Below are positions 9,429-17,117 of a stretch of 58,978 bases of DNA, in pieces. Within the stretch, counting starts at the first letter, position 1, and every line of letters starts with the position of its first letter. A program made the position numbers and the translations under genes. The notes under the pieces are model-generated. The model had not been told where the DNA came from, did no database searches, and was given only the letters and a program-made list of their open reading frames with translations. Origin of the DNA: Saprospiraceae bacterium (lineage in GTDB: Bacteria > Bacteroidota > Bacteroidia > Chitinophagales > Saprospiraceae); contig JAJCYI010000076.1 in assembly GCA_029263015.1 (NCBI GenBank), positions 1 to 58,978 of the forward strand. The letters are read 5' to 3'.

Positions 9429-9606
9429 ATGAAGACTCAAAAATTAATAGTTTCCATATTGATGACATGCTGTTTACTGCTGTTCACAAACACCAACTCA
9501 AATGCCCGTTGAATGGAATGAAGCCAATTGCAATATCATCGCTTTTGTCAGCTTAAGTGGAGAGAAGAGCATTCTGCAAGAACATGAGGCGCATGTGGTC
9601 GAATAA
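9429..9606 (+). pseudogene. Decayed Omp28-like secreted protein: signal peptide joined to C-terminal stub
   Basis: An ATG at 9429 opens a 27-codon frame that is a clean signal peptide (MKTQKLIVSILMTCCLLLFT...NSNAR) and stops at TGA 9510-9512. Shifting by one base at 9505 gives PVEWNEANCNIIAFVS followed by SILQEHEAHVVE and a TAA at 9604-9606. That second piece resembles the last residues of Omp28-type outer-membrane proteins (WN..NC.VVAFV......VLQ). The two ends of a gene therefore appear joined by a large internal deletion with a frameshift. The signal peptide is clear; the Omp28 identification is tentative. Confidence 0.5.
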
Positions 9607-9718
9607 TTGTCACCTGTTTGGAACATCTTCAAATTCCTCTATCTTTTATGGAATTTGATAAAAAAACGAATCAAAACGAGGACGCCCTTTTTGCAGTATG
9701 GAAATAGCCAAGTAGTAT

Positions 9719-9802
9719 TAAGTATCGCTCAAAGAACAAATTCTCATATTATTCTGATTATTTCACTCTAAAATCGTGAACTTGTTCTTTGAGTGATACT
9801 TA
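9719..9802. repeat. 84-bp inverted repeat with TA ends
   Basis: TAAGTATCGCTCAAAGAACAA at 9719-9739 matches the reverse complement of 9782-9802 with one mismatch. Both ends are TA followed inward by AGTAT, the same arrangement as the longer TA-flanked elements at 9950 and 15986. No coding capacity. Confidence 0.7.
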
Positions 9803-9949
9803 GTCCTCTGAGTTACGTTTATAAAAACAGCATGAGCGTGGCCTTTCTGGCCAACAAAGCTGTTTGACCGTTTTAGGCAAATCAAACTAATAAATTAACC
9901 ATTATGACGTGCCCTTTTTCCTCCTGAGAAATTTTAAAACCCTTACGTA

Positions 9950-10108
9950 AGTAGGTGAACTCAAATAATCGACACTTTTGGCGGCCTCTTTTTCCGCCAT
10001 ACTTTGTTAAAAAAAAATGACCGTAGCTATGGCTATGCTAATTTTTTTTGCCTTGCCTGACGAAAAAATAACCTCGTCAAAAGTGTCGATTATTTAACTC
10101 CACCTACT
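9950..10108. mobile_element. 159-bp MITE-like element, copy A, flanked by TA
   Basis: Terminal inverted repeats of about 32 bp begin AGTAGGTG and extend to CGACACTTTTG. TA at 9948-9949 and 10109-10110 is the likely target duplication. A nearly identical copy lies at 54175-54332. The core contains GGCGG...CCGCC and TAGCTATGGCTATGC foldbacks and runs of A and T. A TA target with short inverted ends fits IS630/Tc1-mariner-type mobilisation, but no such transposase is in the window. The right end forms the stop codon of the efflux adaptor gene. Confidence 0.8.
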
Positions 10109-11175
10109 TACTGGATTTTTGACAAATTTATTTCACTTCCTGTGCGAATTGTCAACAAGCCCGTTGTTACAACTGTGTCTCCCTCTGTCAGTCCATTCAA
10201 GACCTGAACAAAAGAAGAATCCCTGATTCCAGTTTCAACAATACGGAATTCAGGTTTCCCATTTTGATAGATTATAACCTTCTTGTGTCGGGCTTCTGGA
10301 ATAACTGCTTGAGTGGGAATGATCAGGGAGTGATCATCGCCGCCAATCAAGAATTGTACTTTGGCAAATGCGCCGGGGATAAGGGAACCACCATTTTCCT
10401 GAACTAATGCCCTCACTTTGAGGCTTCGGGTCTCCGTTGCAATTTCCGCTTCAGTTGCCAACAATGTTGCCGTATAGAATCGGTTTGAACCGGCTAAAGT
10501 GAATTTCACAGTCTTACCTTTTGTAAATAGTTCCCCATATTTTTCAGGAACGGTAAAGTCGAGTTTCAATCGGCTTAACTGACGGATGGTTGTAAGAACA
10601 TTTGCCGGAGAGAGATAAGCACCCAAACTTACATTCCGCAGGCCTAATTTACCTGCATATGGAGCTCTGATTTCTGTTTTTGAAATAGAAACCTGTACCA
10701 ATTCTATATCGGCCTTGATGTTATTGACCTGCAATTCACTAAGGTCAACCTCCTGCTGGCTGATTCCCTGGATTTTAAGGAGTTCTTGTTGCCGTTCGAG
10801 GGTCTTTTCGGCTATTTTTAGCTGAACCTTCAACTTGTTTAATTGCCCTTGTAAATCTTCGTCAAAAAGTTTTGCGAGGAGTACACCAGTTTCAACTATA
10901 CCGCCTTCCGGCATATTCATTTTGACTAGCCTACCTGATATTTCTGGACGGATTTCAGTCTCCTCAAAAGGTAATAAAGAGCCGGGGACTTCTATTTTCT
11001 CAGACAATGATTTGGTCTTAACAATAAATGCTTCAACTTGAATTGGTTTCTTTTTTCGGGCAACGGATGGAATTGCAGATGCTTGTTTTTGTTTTTCTTT
11101 CTCGCAGGAAAGGAGAAAGAGAGACGAAGAAAAAATGATGAGGAGATGAAGGATGTTTAAATAAATCTTTGACAT
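10108..11175 (-). CDS. Efflux RND periplasmic adaptor (HlyD/MFP family) lipoprotein
   Basis: The 355-residue protein has a lipobox (LFLLSC, Cys about residue 24). A lipoyl-like half follows (VPGSLLPFEETEIRPEISGRLVKMNMPEGGIVETGVLLAKL), then an alpha-hairpin (about 110-155), a second lipoyl half (TEIRAPYAGKLGLRNVSLGAYL) and the beta-barrel and membrane-proximal parts. Such adaptors link an inner-membrane RND pump to an outer-membrane channel. The expected pump gene should follow on the minus strand, below 10108, but only a miniature element and pseudogene debris are there. Its TAA uses one base of that element plus the TA duplication, so the natural C-terminus may have been cut. Confidence 0.88.
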   Translation of the reverse strand: MSKIYLNILHLLIIFSSSLFLLSCEKEKQKQASAIPSVARKKKPIQVEAFIVKTKSLSEKIEVPGSLLPFEETEIRPEISGRLVKMNMPEGGIVETGVLLAKLFDEDLQGQLNKLKVQLKIAEKTLERQQELLKIQGISQQEVDLSELQVNNIKADIELVQVSISKTEIRAPYAGKLGLRNVSLGAYLSPANVLTTIRQLSRLKLDFTVPEKYGELFTKGKTVKFTLAGSNRFYTATLLATEAEIATETRSLKVRALVQENGGSLIPGAFAKVQFLIGGDDHSLIIPTQAVIPEARHKKVIIYQNGKPEFRIVETGIRDSSFVQVLNGLTEGDTVVTTGLLTIRTGSEINLSKIQ

Positions 11176-11281
11176 AAATTTCTGGGCTATTTAGTGCATG
11201 TTGTGAATGAACACCAAATGTTTTCAGATGTTTCCCGAAAGTGGTTGAAACATAGAAATATGTTCAAGGTGCGATGAATGC

Positions 11282-11344
11282 AGCGTGAATCCCCAGGTTC
11301 GTCTTTAGACTGGCTAAATTAGGCAGCGAACCTGGGGATTCGCT
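11282..11344. repeat. Inverted repeat related to 1915-1994
   Basis: AGCGTGAATCCCCAGGTTCG (11282-11301) pairs with CGAACCTGGGGATTCGCT (11327-11344) with a one-base bulge. The GAATCCCCAG half-site is shared with the repeat at 1915-1994, while other stem bases differ in a pairing-preserving way. Confidence 0.7.
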
Positions 11345-11413
11345 CTACATTTTGCCTATACTTTTTGACCATTCTTAATACACTGTGTAATTTTTTTTCC
11401 GCTTTTCAGGCTT

Positions 11414-11475
11414 CCTCCAAGGGGTTTCAACCCCTTGTTTCCATATGACGACAAGGGGTTGAAACCCCTTGGAGG
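11414..11475. repeat. Perfect 24-bp inverted repeat
   Basis: The left arm at 11414-11437 includes CAAGGGGTTTCAACCCCTTG, itself nearly palindromic. The right arm at 11452-11475 is the exact reverse complement, and 14 bases lie between them. The arms can fold individually or together. No gene lies in this stretch. Confidence 0.8.
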
Positions 11476-11647
11476 AGAAATCAAAAACACAATTATTTAT
11501 TACGCAGTATATTAACGTTAGTTATGGATATAAAAAATTGATTGTCAAATATATAGGTTGAATTTTTACACGTTGAACCATATCAACTACCCTATTCTCA
11601 TTAATTTACCAACCAATTGCTTTCTAATTATATGGTTGTCAATGTGT

Positions 11648-11715
11648 TGAACTCAAAATTCAAAACTCAAAACTCAAAACTCAACAACTCAACAACTCAA
11701 TAACTCAATAACTCA
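11648..11715. repeat. AACTCAA heptamer-type tandem array
   Basis: About nine imperfect units of AACTCAA/AACTCAAT run between the adaptor gene and the respiratory operon terminator. Similar period-7 arrays of different sequence occur in at least six other intergenic regions of the window. Confidence 0.7.
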
Positions 11716-11724
11716 CGTTAAATA

Positions 11725-11762
11725 AAAACGCCTTAAAGGTGATGAATCCTTTAAGGCGTTTT
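11725..11762. terminator. Intrinsic terminator of the electron-transfer operon
   Basis: AAAACGCCTTAAAGG (11725-11739) pairs perfectly with 11748-11762 around an eight-base loop. Read on the minus strand it follows the cytochrome c stop by about 35 bases and ends in a T-rich tract. Confidence 0.85.
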
Positions 11763-11798
11763 AGAGCTTAACTAAAATTGGATCTACAGATTGTAAAA

Positions 11799-12197
11799 TT
11801 ATTCAAAAGTCCTGATTAAATGGACCAATTGCCAAATGTCTTCTTGGTCAGGGATTTTCTTTTTGAAACTTGGCATATCGTCCCTTCCTATCAAGGATTT
11901 GTAGAAGATGGCACCATCTGACTGGTCTGCAAATGCTTCTGTGGTGAAATCACCAGCTGGTGTATCCAGTTGGGCAGCTTTTGTTCCATCACCAAGCCCT
12001 TCCTTGCCATGACAGGATTTGCAGTGCTTGTTCCAAAGCGCCAAGGCAGCTTTCTTGTCGAATTTGACAGGATTTTCCATGTTATTGTATTTGTCGGGCA
12101 CGGGCCAAGGATCTGTGTCGCTATCACGGCTGATAAAGGACAATGCCAACAAACCTGTGAAGAGGAACATGGCAGCAAAAGCAATCTTATTTTTCAT
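11799..12197 (-). CDS. Monoheme class I cytochrome c, last gene of the electron-transfer operon
   Basis: The 132-residue protein has an N-terminal signal or anchor (KIAFAAMFLFTGLLALSFIS). One heme motif, CKSCHG, is near residues 59-64, and the probable axial Met lies in GRDDMPSFKKKI near residue 108. The C-terminal helix is DIWQLVHLIRTF. It is likely the soluble or membrane-tethered electron acceptor of the NrfD/FeS module encoded upstream. A 218-bp gap with a heptamer hairpin (12211-12317) separates it from the preceding operon gene, so it may be made at a different level. Confidence 0.9.
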   Translation of the reverse strand: MKNKIAFAAMFLFTGLLALSFISRDSDTDPWPVPDKYNNMENPVKFDKKAALALWNKHCKSCHGKEGLGDGTKAAQLDTPAGDFTTEAFADQSDGAIFYKSLIGRDDMPSFKKKIPDQEDIWQLVHLIRTFE

Positions 12198-12210
12198 GAT
12201 TATTTTATTT

Positions 12211-12317
12211 TAGACTTTAGACTTTAGACAATTAGATATTAGACGATATTGAATTTCTATATTACTGAATATTAAGAATTTATACGTTTTAATTATCTAA
12301 CGTCTAATATCTAAAGT
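12211..12317. repeat. Fold-back heptamer array (TTTAGAC type)
   Basis: TAGACTTTAGACTTTAGAC and ATTAGATATTAGACG on the left side are answered by CGTCTAATATCTAAAGT at 12301-12317, about 55 bases away. The two sides can pair with a small slip. It lies between the last two genes of the electron-transfer operon and could make transcription through it partial. A similar array is at 33289-33385. Confidence 0.65.
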
Positions 12318-12415
12318 CCAGCTAGTATGATTCACTTAAGGTTTCACTTTATTGACGTTTTATTTATCATTATGCACAAGGTAGCAGGGTTAAAAATAAC
12401 AAATACTGACAACAA

Positions 12416-13333
12416 TCATTCTTTTGGGGTGACATTTTTACCCAGTTTATAAATCTTTGAAAATTGGAAAATGATATAGATCAAAATACCCCAAACCCCT
12501 ATCAATATACTGTTTACAATAAGGATCAAAGAGAGGGGTGCATTTGCCCTAGCTGACCATAATTCCCTGGTCTCGTGTATTGGGTCAAATGAGACGGGAG
12601 TGCCCCAGGCAATGGTTTTCCTGATTTCAAGGTTGCCGAATTCCTCGTGCTCGTTCACTTGTGCAATCAAATTGAGGTTGCCATCCTTGTCGCCGGGAAA
12701 ATCGCTTGGGAACTCGATGTGTACATAACCTTCTTCATCCGTGTATTCCAAGTCTTCGGATATAGGCAATGTGCCCAAGAGCCTTTTTATCAATACGCGT
12801 ATTTCCACATCAGACGCAGGCAATACCTCTCCGGTTTCTTCATCGGGCGAGCCGACGAAAATACGGGCCCATTTTACAGAATCCTCTTCCTCCAATTCCA
12901 ATTGCATCAAAGCCTTTTTTATATAAATCTCGTCTTCTTTATCCCTGAAACGGTCATTGTTTTCAATGGATGCGATATAAGTGGTCAGCAGGGAAGAATC
13001 AGTTAGGGCATTTTGATGCAGCACCAAGATGGCGTTGCCTTGGTCATTTGTCAATGTGCTGCCCAGCAGGTTTTCTTCGGCCATCAATTCCCTGTAGAAA
13101 TTCACTTTTATGTTGCTGATCCGCTGGTACTTGCCCTCGATCTTTGATTTCACGGTGGCCACGAGTTGCTCTTGTTCCCCTAAGTTGAAATATTGAAGAC
13201 CGATCCTCGCTTTTGCTTTTTTTCCGCTTTGTTGGGCAAATGCATTGAAAGAAGCAATGGAAAGGACGAGAGTCAGCCCAAAGACCCACCATAATGAGGG
13301 GTGGTTGAATGTGTTTATTTTAGGTGTTGTCAT
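12416..13333 (-). CDS. Membrane-anchored periplasmic protein of the electron-transfer operon, unknown family
   Basis: I do not recognise this 305-residue product. It has an N-terminal signal segment (WWVFGLTLVLSIASFNAFAQ), then a roughly 230-residue acidic extracytoplasmic part of beta-rich character with no Cys-X2-Cys-His and no metal motif. A single C-terminal membrane helix (LILIVNSILIGVWGILIYIIF) and a short basic tail end it. I chose the ATG at 13331-13333, which overlaps the NrfD-like gene's 3' end by 14 bp and so implies translational coupling. The longer frame would extend 87 bases into that gene and destroy the signal peptide. Position suggests a structural or assembly subunit of the complex. 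Confidence 0.8.
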   Translation of the reverse strand: MTTPKINTFNHPSLWWVFGLTLVLSIASFNAFAQQSGKKAKARIGLQYFNLGEQEQLVATVKSKIEGKYQRISNIKVNFYRELMAEENLLGSTLTNDQGNAILVLHQNALTDSSLLTTYIASIENNDRFRDKEDEIYIKKALMQLELEEEDSVKWARIFVGSPDEETGEVLPASDVEIRVLIKRLLGTLPISEDLEYTDEEGYVHIEFPSDFPGDKDGNLNLIAQVNEHEEFGNLEIRKTIAWGTPVSFDPIHETRELWSARANAPLSLILIVNSILIGVWGILIYIIFQFSKIYKLGKNVTPKE

Positions 13334-14702
13334 GGCCTTCAATGATTTTGTCTTGCTGAGAATGGCTTCCATCCTCATCAAGGTAACCGTAGTCCTCAGC
13401 CGTTTCCACAATAGGGACAACAGGGAACAAACGGACTAAAAAAGTGACGATCAACAATGCTCCTGCGAGGGTACCTGCCGTGATACACCACTCTGCTATT
13501 GTTGGGGAATAATGCTTCCACGATTCGGGGATCTGGTCTATGGGGATGAATGGGTGGGCCAAGGTCGGCACCACGATGAGAAACCTTTTGAACCAGGCGC
13601 CAACAATCACAAGGAGCGAAACGAGAAACATCGGGAAAGGCTTCCTGCCCTTTTTGAACATCAATACGACGATAGGTACCATCATGCCCAAAATCTGGAT
13701 TGACCAGAACATTGGGGCGTAGGCGCCGGTAAAGAGTTCCATGATGTGCTCACTCTCAAATCCTTTCATTTTATAAGCAGGAACAAAATATTCGTTGATA
13801 TTGAAATAAAGATAAACGAGAGAAAGGAGGACGAGGAGTTTGCCCATCTTGTCAAAATGTTTATCCGTGAAGTATTTGCCAAGGCCATAATGTATCCTAA
13901 AAACGTACATGGCCGCAATGACCGCCCCTGACCCGACCATGAATGCGCCCGACACAAAATAGGGGCCGAAGTTGGTGCTGTCCCAGCCCGGCCTCAGGGT
14001 GGTGGCAAAGAGCCAGGATGTAACGGTGTGGATGCCAAATGCTACCGGGATTATCACGATGGCCAATATTTTTACCGACTTTGCGAGTATCCTTTTTTGT
14101 TCAGTAGTATCCTGCCAATTTAAAGACAGGATGTCGTACAGTTTGTGCTGCCATTTTGGGATGCCGACCCATTTGTCGCGCATAAGTGCCAAATCGGGTA
14201 GCATGGTCAAATAAAGAAGCATTACGCTGATGAGCAAATAAGTACTGATAACTATTACATCCCACGTTATTGGTGATTGGATACGGGCGTAGAAAATGAC
14301 GTTCAAAAACCTGTCTGGGCGTCCCATGTCAATGACTATGATAATGGCGGCGAAGACGATGGCCGCCACAGCTATCATTTCTGAAATCCGTGTGAGAGGG
14401 GTTCTCCATTTCACGTTGGATAGTTTGAGGATGGCACTAATAAGCGACCCGACCAGGCTGATGGCTACAAAAAACACAAAATTGGAAATGTAAATCCCCC
14501 ACGTTGTATAATCCCGCATGGCCGTGACGACCAAGCCGTCCTGAAGCTGGCGGATGTAAAAGAACAGTCCGGTTGCGCTGATGAGCAGGAGCACTCCTAC
14601 CCATAGTTTGCCCAGTCCTCCGAAAGACCTGGGCAGCAGATCATTTTGCAAAGCCTCGAAAGCTTGGTTTGTACTGGATAATATATTTTTCTGGCCTTTC
14701 AT
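13320..14702 (-). CDS. NrfD/PsrC-like (ActC/ActF-type) quinol-interacting membrane subunit
   Basis: The protein of about 460 residues has ten clear membrane helices. Characteristic stretches are VIDMGRPDRF after helix 3, WDVIVISTYLL in helix 4, and HTVTSWLF...RPGWDSTNFGPYF between helices 5 and 6. The last resembles the ActC/ActF subunits of alternative complex III more than short eight-helix NrfD proteins. Such subunits oxidise or reduce quinol and pass electrons to a partner FeS protein. The start at 14700-14702 (MKGQKN) leaves 13 bp to the upstream FeS gene; the longer frame adds a basic, non-conserved stretch. The acidic C-terminal tail is cytoplasmic or periplasmic depending on topology. 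Confidence 0.92.
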   Translation of the reverse strand: MKGQKNILSSTNQAFEALQNDLLPRSFGGLGKLWVGVLLLISATGLFFYIRQLQDGLVVTAMRDYTTWGIYISNFVFFVAISLVGSLISAILKLSNVKWRTPLTRISEMIAVAAIVFAAIIIVIDMGRPDRFLNVIFYARIQSPITWDVIVISTYLLISVMLLYLTMLPDLALMRDKWVGIPKWQHKLYDILSLNWQDTTEQKRILAKSVKILAIVIIPVAFGIHTVTSWLFATTLRPGWDSTNFGPYFVSGAFMVGSGAVIAAMYVFRIHYGLGKYFTDKHFDKMGKLLVLLSLVYLYFNINEYFVPAYKMKGFESEHIMELFTGAYAPMFWSIQILGMMVPIVVLMFKKGRKPFPMFLVSLLVIVGAWFKRFLIVVPTLAHPFIPIDQIPESWKHYSPTIAEWCITAGTLAGALLIVTFLVRLFPVVPIVETAEDYGYLDEDGSHSQQDKIIEGHDNT

Positions 14703-14715
14703 TATTATAATTTTT

Positions 14716-15621
14716 TTAAGAAGCGGAGGTTTCTTCCTCTTCAAATGGGAAAGCCCGGTTTACTGGCGGCAGGTAATAAACACGGGGTTTTGTACCAAAA
14801 TCTTCCATCAACCTATAACCGGCCCGGTCTTCCAACAGCTGACTCAGGCGCAGCGTTTCTTCGCCATTGGAAACGGTGTCTTCGTTTTCATCCCCAAAAT
14901 AAATAACACCATTGGGACACGCTGTCGCACAATACGGGATTTCACCCTTTCTCAATTTATCGGGGCAGAAATCACATTTTGAGACCGTCCCTTTTTTAGG
15001 GGGCACTCCTGTCTCAGGAGAATACGGCAGGGCAGCAACTTCAGGGGATATTTCAGGTTCACTCCAATCGAATACACGAGCAGAATAAGGACATGCCACC
15101 ATGCAAAACCGACAACCGATGCAGCGGTCGGTGTCAATCAAAACAATTCCGTCCGTCCGCTTAAATGTTGCATCTACTGGGCAGACTTTTACACATGGAG
15201 GGTGGTCGCAATGGAAACAAGTAGTTGGCTGCCAATAGGGGGAAGACATCTCATTGTCCTGCATTTTGAGTACTTTGATCCATTCTTTTTCTGTTGGGAG
15301 ATGGTGCATTTTTTGGCAAGCACTAACGCATTTCCGAGCATTGCCACATCTGGCCAGGTCAATTACCATAACGAATTTTCGGCCAAGGATGCCCTTTCTG
15401 GCTTCTTTTGGAGGCGCACACATAGGGCCACTGTATTCCAGAAGAATATCATTGTCTACTTCGATCAATTCGCCGTCTTGTGAAAGGAGTTTTATCTTTT
15501 TACTAATATTGTCGGATGCTTGGTCGCCACATGAACAAAGTGTACTTCCACAGGCAGCACCAGCTGTCGCCAGCACACTTAGTTTTATGAAATCACGACG
15601 ATCATTTTCAGGTTTCTGCAT
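14716..15621 (-). CDS. Tat-exported ferredoxin-type FeS electron-transfer subunit (PsrB/ActB2-like)
   Basis: The 301-residue protein starts with a twin-arginine motif, RRDFIK (residues 8-13), and a Cys-rich end to the signal (CGSTLCSC, possible lipobox). A short domain with IKLLSQDGELIEVD follows. The remainder is a multi-cluster ferredoxin: RCGNARKCVSAC, CFHCDHPPCVKVC, CIGCRFCMVAC and CDFC...CATAC. Families with this fold carry 16 Cys for four clusters. Here the first group has Ala where the second Cys is expected, leaving 15. It should sit on the periplasmic face and take electrons from the NrfD-like protein encoded 13 bp downstream. No molybdopterin subunit gene is nearby. Confidence 0.93.
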   Translation of the reverse strand: MQKPENDRRDFIKLSVLATAGAACGSTLCSCGDQASDNISKKIKLLSQDGELIEVDNDILLEYSGPMCAPPKEARKGILGRKFVMVIDLARCGNARKCVSACQKMHHLPTEKEWIKVLKMQDNEMSSPYWQPTTCFHCDHPPCVKVCPVDATFKRTDGIVLIDTDRCIGCRFCMVACPYSARVFDWSEPEISPEVAALPYSPETGVPPKKGTVSKCDFCPDKLRKGEIPYCATACPNGVIYFGDENEDTVSNGEETLRLSQLLEDRAGYRLMEDFGTKPRVYYLPPVNRAFPFEEEETSAS

Positions 15622-15676
15622 GACAGGTTGTTTTGTTTAATTGAAATAGGGCAGCTTGCACGATAATTTTGATCCG

Positions 15677-15919
15677 TCAAATTTTCTTTGCCGGACTTGC
15701 CCATTTAAGAACTTCTTTGTTGCTGGCCTTTTGCCGATTGGTGGCCTGGTCGAGCACTGCTTTGTCCACCTCGACCATTCGGCCATCTGGAGTGAGCATT
15801 TTTACTTTTTCGGTGGGTTTGACGAGTTGTTGGGCGTCAGCTTTTCCGGCGGCCAATGCCGCTCCGCCCAGCAGGCTGAGGGAAAGGAACTTCCTGCGGG
15901 AGTTGTTTGATTTGCTCAT
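15677..15919 (-). CDS. Small Tat-exported protein resembling the N-terminus of the FeS subunit
   Basis: This 80-residue product has a twin-arginine signal (SRRKFLSLSLLGGAALAAG, residues 7-25). A mature part of about 50 residues reads VKMLTPDGRMVEVDKAVL. That stretch lines up with IKLLSQDGELIEVDNDIL of the FeS subunit encoded 55 bp downstream, so it looks like a free-standing copy of that protein's first domain without cluster ligands. No Cys is present. It may be an accessory or assembly subunit that binds the same partner surface. I know of no characterised relative. Confidence 0.82.
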   Translation of the reverse strand: MSKSNNSRRKFLSLSLLGGAALAAGKADAQQLVKPTEKVKMLTPDGRMVEVDKAVLDQATNRQKASNKEVLKWASPAKKI

Positions 15920-15957
15920 TTTTCAAAAATGATTAGTGAATTAAATTGTGTCACAAT

Positions 15958-15986
15958 TTAGGAGGTAACTTTAAGTTACCTCCTAA
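15958..15986. repeat. Perfect 14-bp palindrome (hairpin family with covariation, copy 2)
   Basis: TTAGGAGGTAACTT (15958-15971), one T, then the reverse complement (15973-15986). Compared with copy 1 at 7639-7673, AC in the left arm is GT here and GT in the right arm is AC here, so pairing is kept. It abuts the TA-flanked element that starts at 15986. Confidence 0.8.
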
Positions 15987-16144
15987 GTCACGATGAAATA
16001 ATAAGTTGTCAAGTTTGGGTAGGTTATTTTGGTTTTAGTTTTCTTTTAAAAGAGGGAGTAATGTTAATACTATGACTGATTTTAAAAGGGAAATAAGATC
16101 AATAGAATCAGTCAAAGTTGACAACTTATTAATTCATCGTGACT
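15986..16144. mobile_element. 159-bp TA-flanked inverted-repeat element (third family)
   Basis: Arms AGTCACGATGAA plus TAATAAGTTGTCAA on the left (15986-16012) are answered by TTGACAACTTATTA and TTCATCGTGACT on the right (16118-16144), with a one-base offset. TA stands outside each end (15984-15985, 16145-16146). An inner pair GACTGATT/AATCAGTC is also present. Length equals the copies at 9950 and 54175 but the termini are unrelated. It lies inside the electron-transfer operon between the DUF5777 and small Tat genes. Confidence 0.7.
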
Positions 16145-16157
16145 TATTATTATTGTC

Positions 16158-17054
16158 TTAAAAATTCCAAAGTCGGATAATATTGAACCCGATCAATATT
16201 TCACCATCTCCGAAGTCGTTGCGGTTGAACATGTTGTTGCGTTGCGGTACGATGTTCGCGTAGTTGCCAACAAAAACCTGAAACTGGTGTGAACTGGAAA
16301 CCATCTCCAGTCCAAAAGAAATGTTTGGATTTGGGTTGTTGGTCTTGTGCTCAGTAATAGGCTGGTCGTAATTGGCAATGATATTGATCGCCGAAGCAAC
16401 TTTGTAGCGCCCGGAAACAGATACGGCAATGTGGTCATTTTCCATTTTGCCTTCTATCTCCTCCCCTGAGGTAATGAATGCTTCTACCATGTTGAAATGG
16501 GATAAGCTGCCTGCCACTTGCATGGAAAAATTATCAGTGACCTTCCTCGCTACCATCAACTGGTGGAAATAAGAATAACGGTCCGAGCTATTGAGGTAAG
16601 GCGTTTTTTCCATGTCCCGGGTATCAATGCCCATGTTTACATAATAGGTCAAATTGACAGGTGATCCACCGGAACGGCCTTGCTGAAGGAGGGCATATTT
16701 GGCAGAGAAATCCAGCATCATGTTGAATTTGGTAAGCCCAAAACCGACCATCAGTTTGTCGATAGGGACATAACCGAATCCGAGCCGGATATTGGATGGT
16801 GCGTACAGACCATACAAGTCATCGAGGCCATTTTCGACTGTCCCAAACCGGTGCTGGATATCGAATGTAAAAGTCCCTTTGTAAGATATAATGGCAGTTT
16901 GGTTATCTATCAGCCAATTGCCATCGAACATGTTTTTGACTGGACGAGTGTCATTTGCTGGCTCATCGTCCTGTCCTATCGCCGCATTGCCTATTGCTGC
17001 TACCAGTAGGCAGGCAAGCAGGTAGCGGAGAATGATGGAAGTTGTATTTTTCAT
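16158..17054 (-). CDS. DUF5777 family outer-membrane beta-barrel protein
   Basis: The 298-residue protein has a signal peptide ending at about AAIGQ (residue 27). Alternating aromatic strands follow: FDGNWLIDNQTAIISYKGTFTFDIQHRFG, YGLYAPSNIRLGFGYVPIDKLMVGFG and YYVNMGIDTRD. It ends in the barrel-closing GFNIIRLWNF with terminal Phe. This matches DUF5777, predicted small barrels that in Bacteroidota often stand beside cytochrome c or YceI genes. In this operon it could be a pore or scaffold that lets electrons or substrates cross the outer membrane; that role is inference. It follows the CX4CH cytochrome gene by 63 bp. Confidence 0.85.
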   Translation of the reverse strand: MKNTTSIILRYLLACLLVAAIGNAAIGQDDEPANDTRPVKNMFDGNWLIDNQTAIISYKGTFTFDIQHRFGTVENGLDDLYGLYAPSNIRLGFGYVPIDKLMVGFGLTKFNMMLDFSAKYALLQQGRSGGSPVNLTYYVNMGIDTRDMEKTPYLNSSDRYSYFHQLMVARKVTDNFSMQVAGSLSHFNMVEAFITSGEEIEGKMENDHIAVSVSGRYKVASAINIIANYDQPITEHKTNNPNPNISFGLEMVSSSHQFQVFVGNYANIVPQRNNMFNRNDFGDGEILIGFNIIRLWNF

Positions 17055-17117
17055 CGGAAGATTTTTTTATTCAAGAACGGTAAAAAAATTAGTGATAATT
17101 TTTTCATCCTTCCCCTG

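Noticed and set aside
12416..13420. Longer version of the anchored operon protein starting at 13420
   Set aside because: The extra 29 residues are read out of frame from the NrfD-like gene and would put 30 polar/basic residues before the signal segment. The ATG at 13333 gives a normal signal and a 14-bp coupling overlap.
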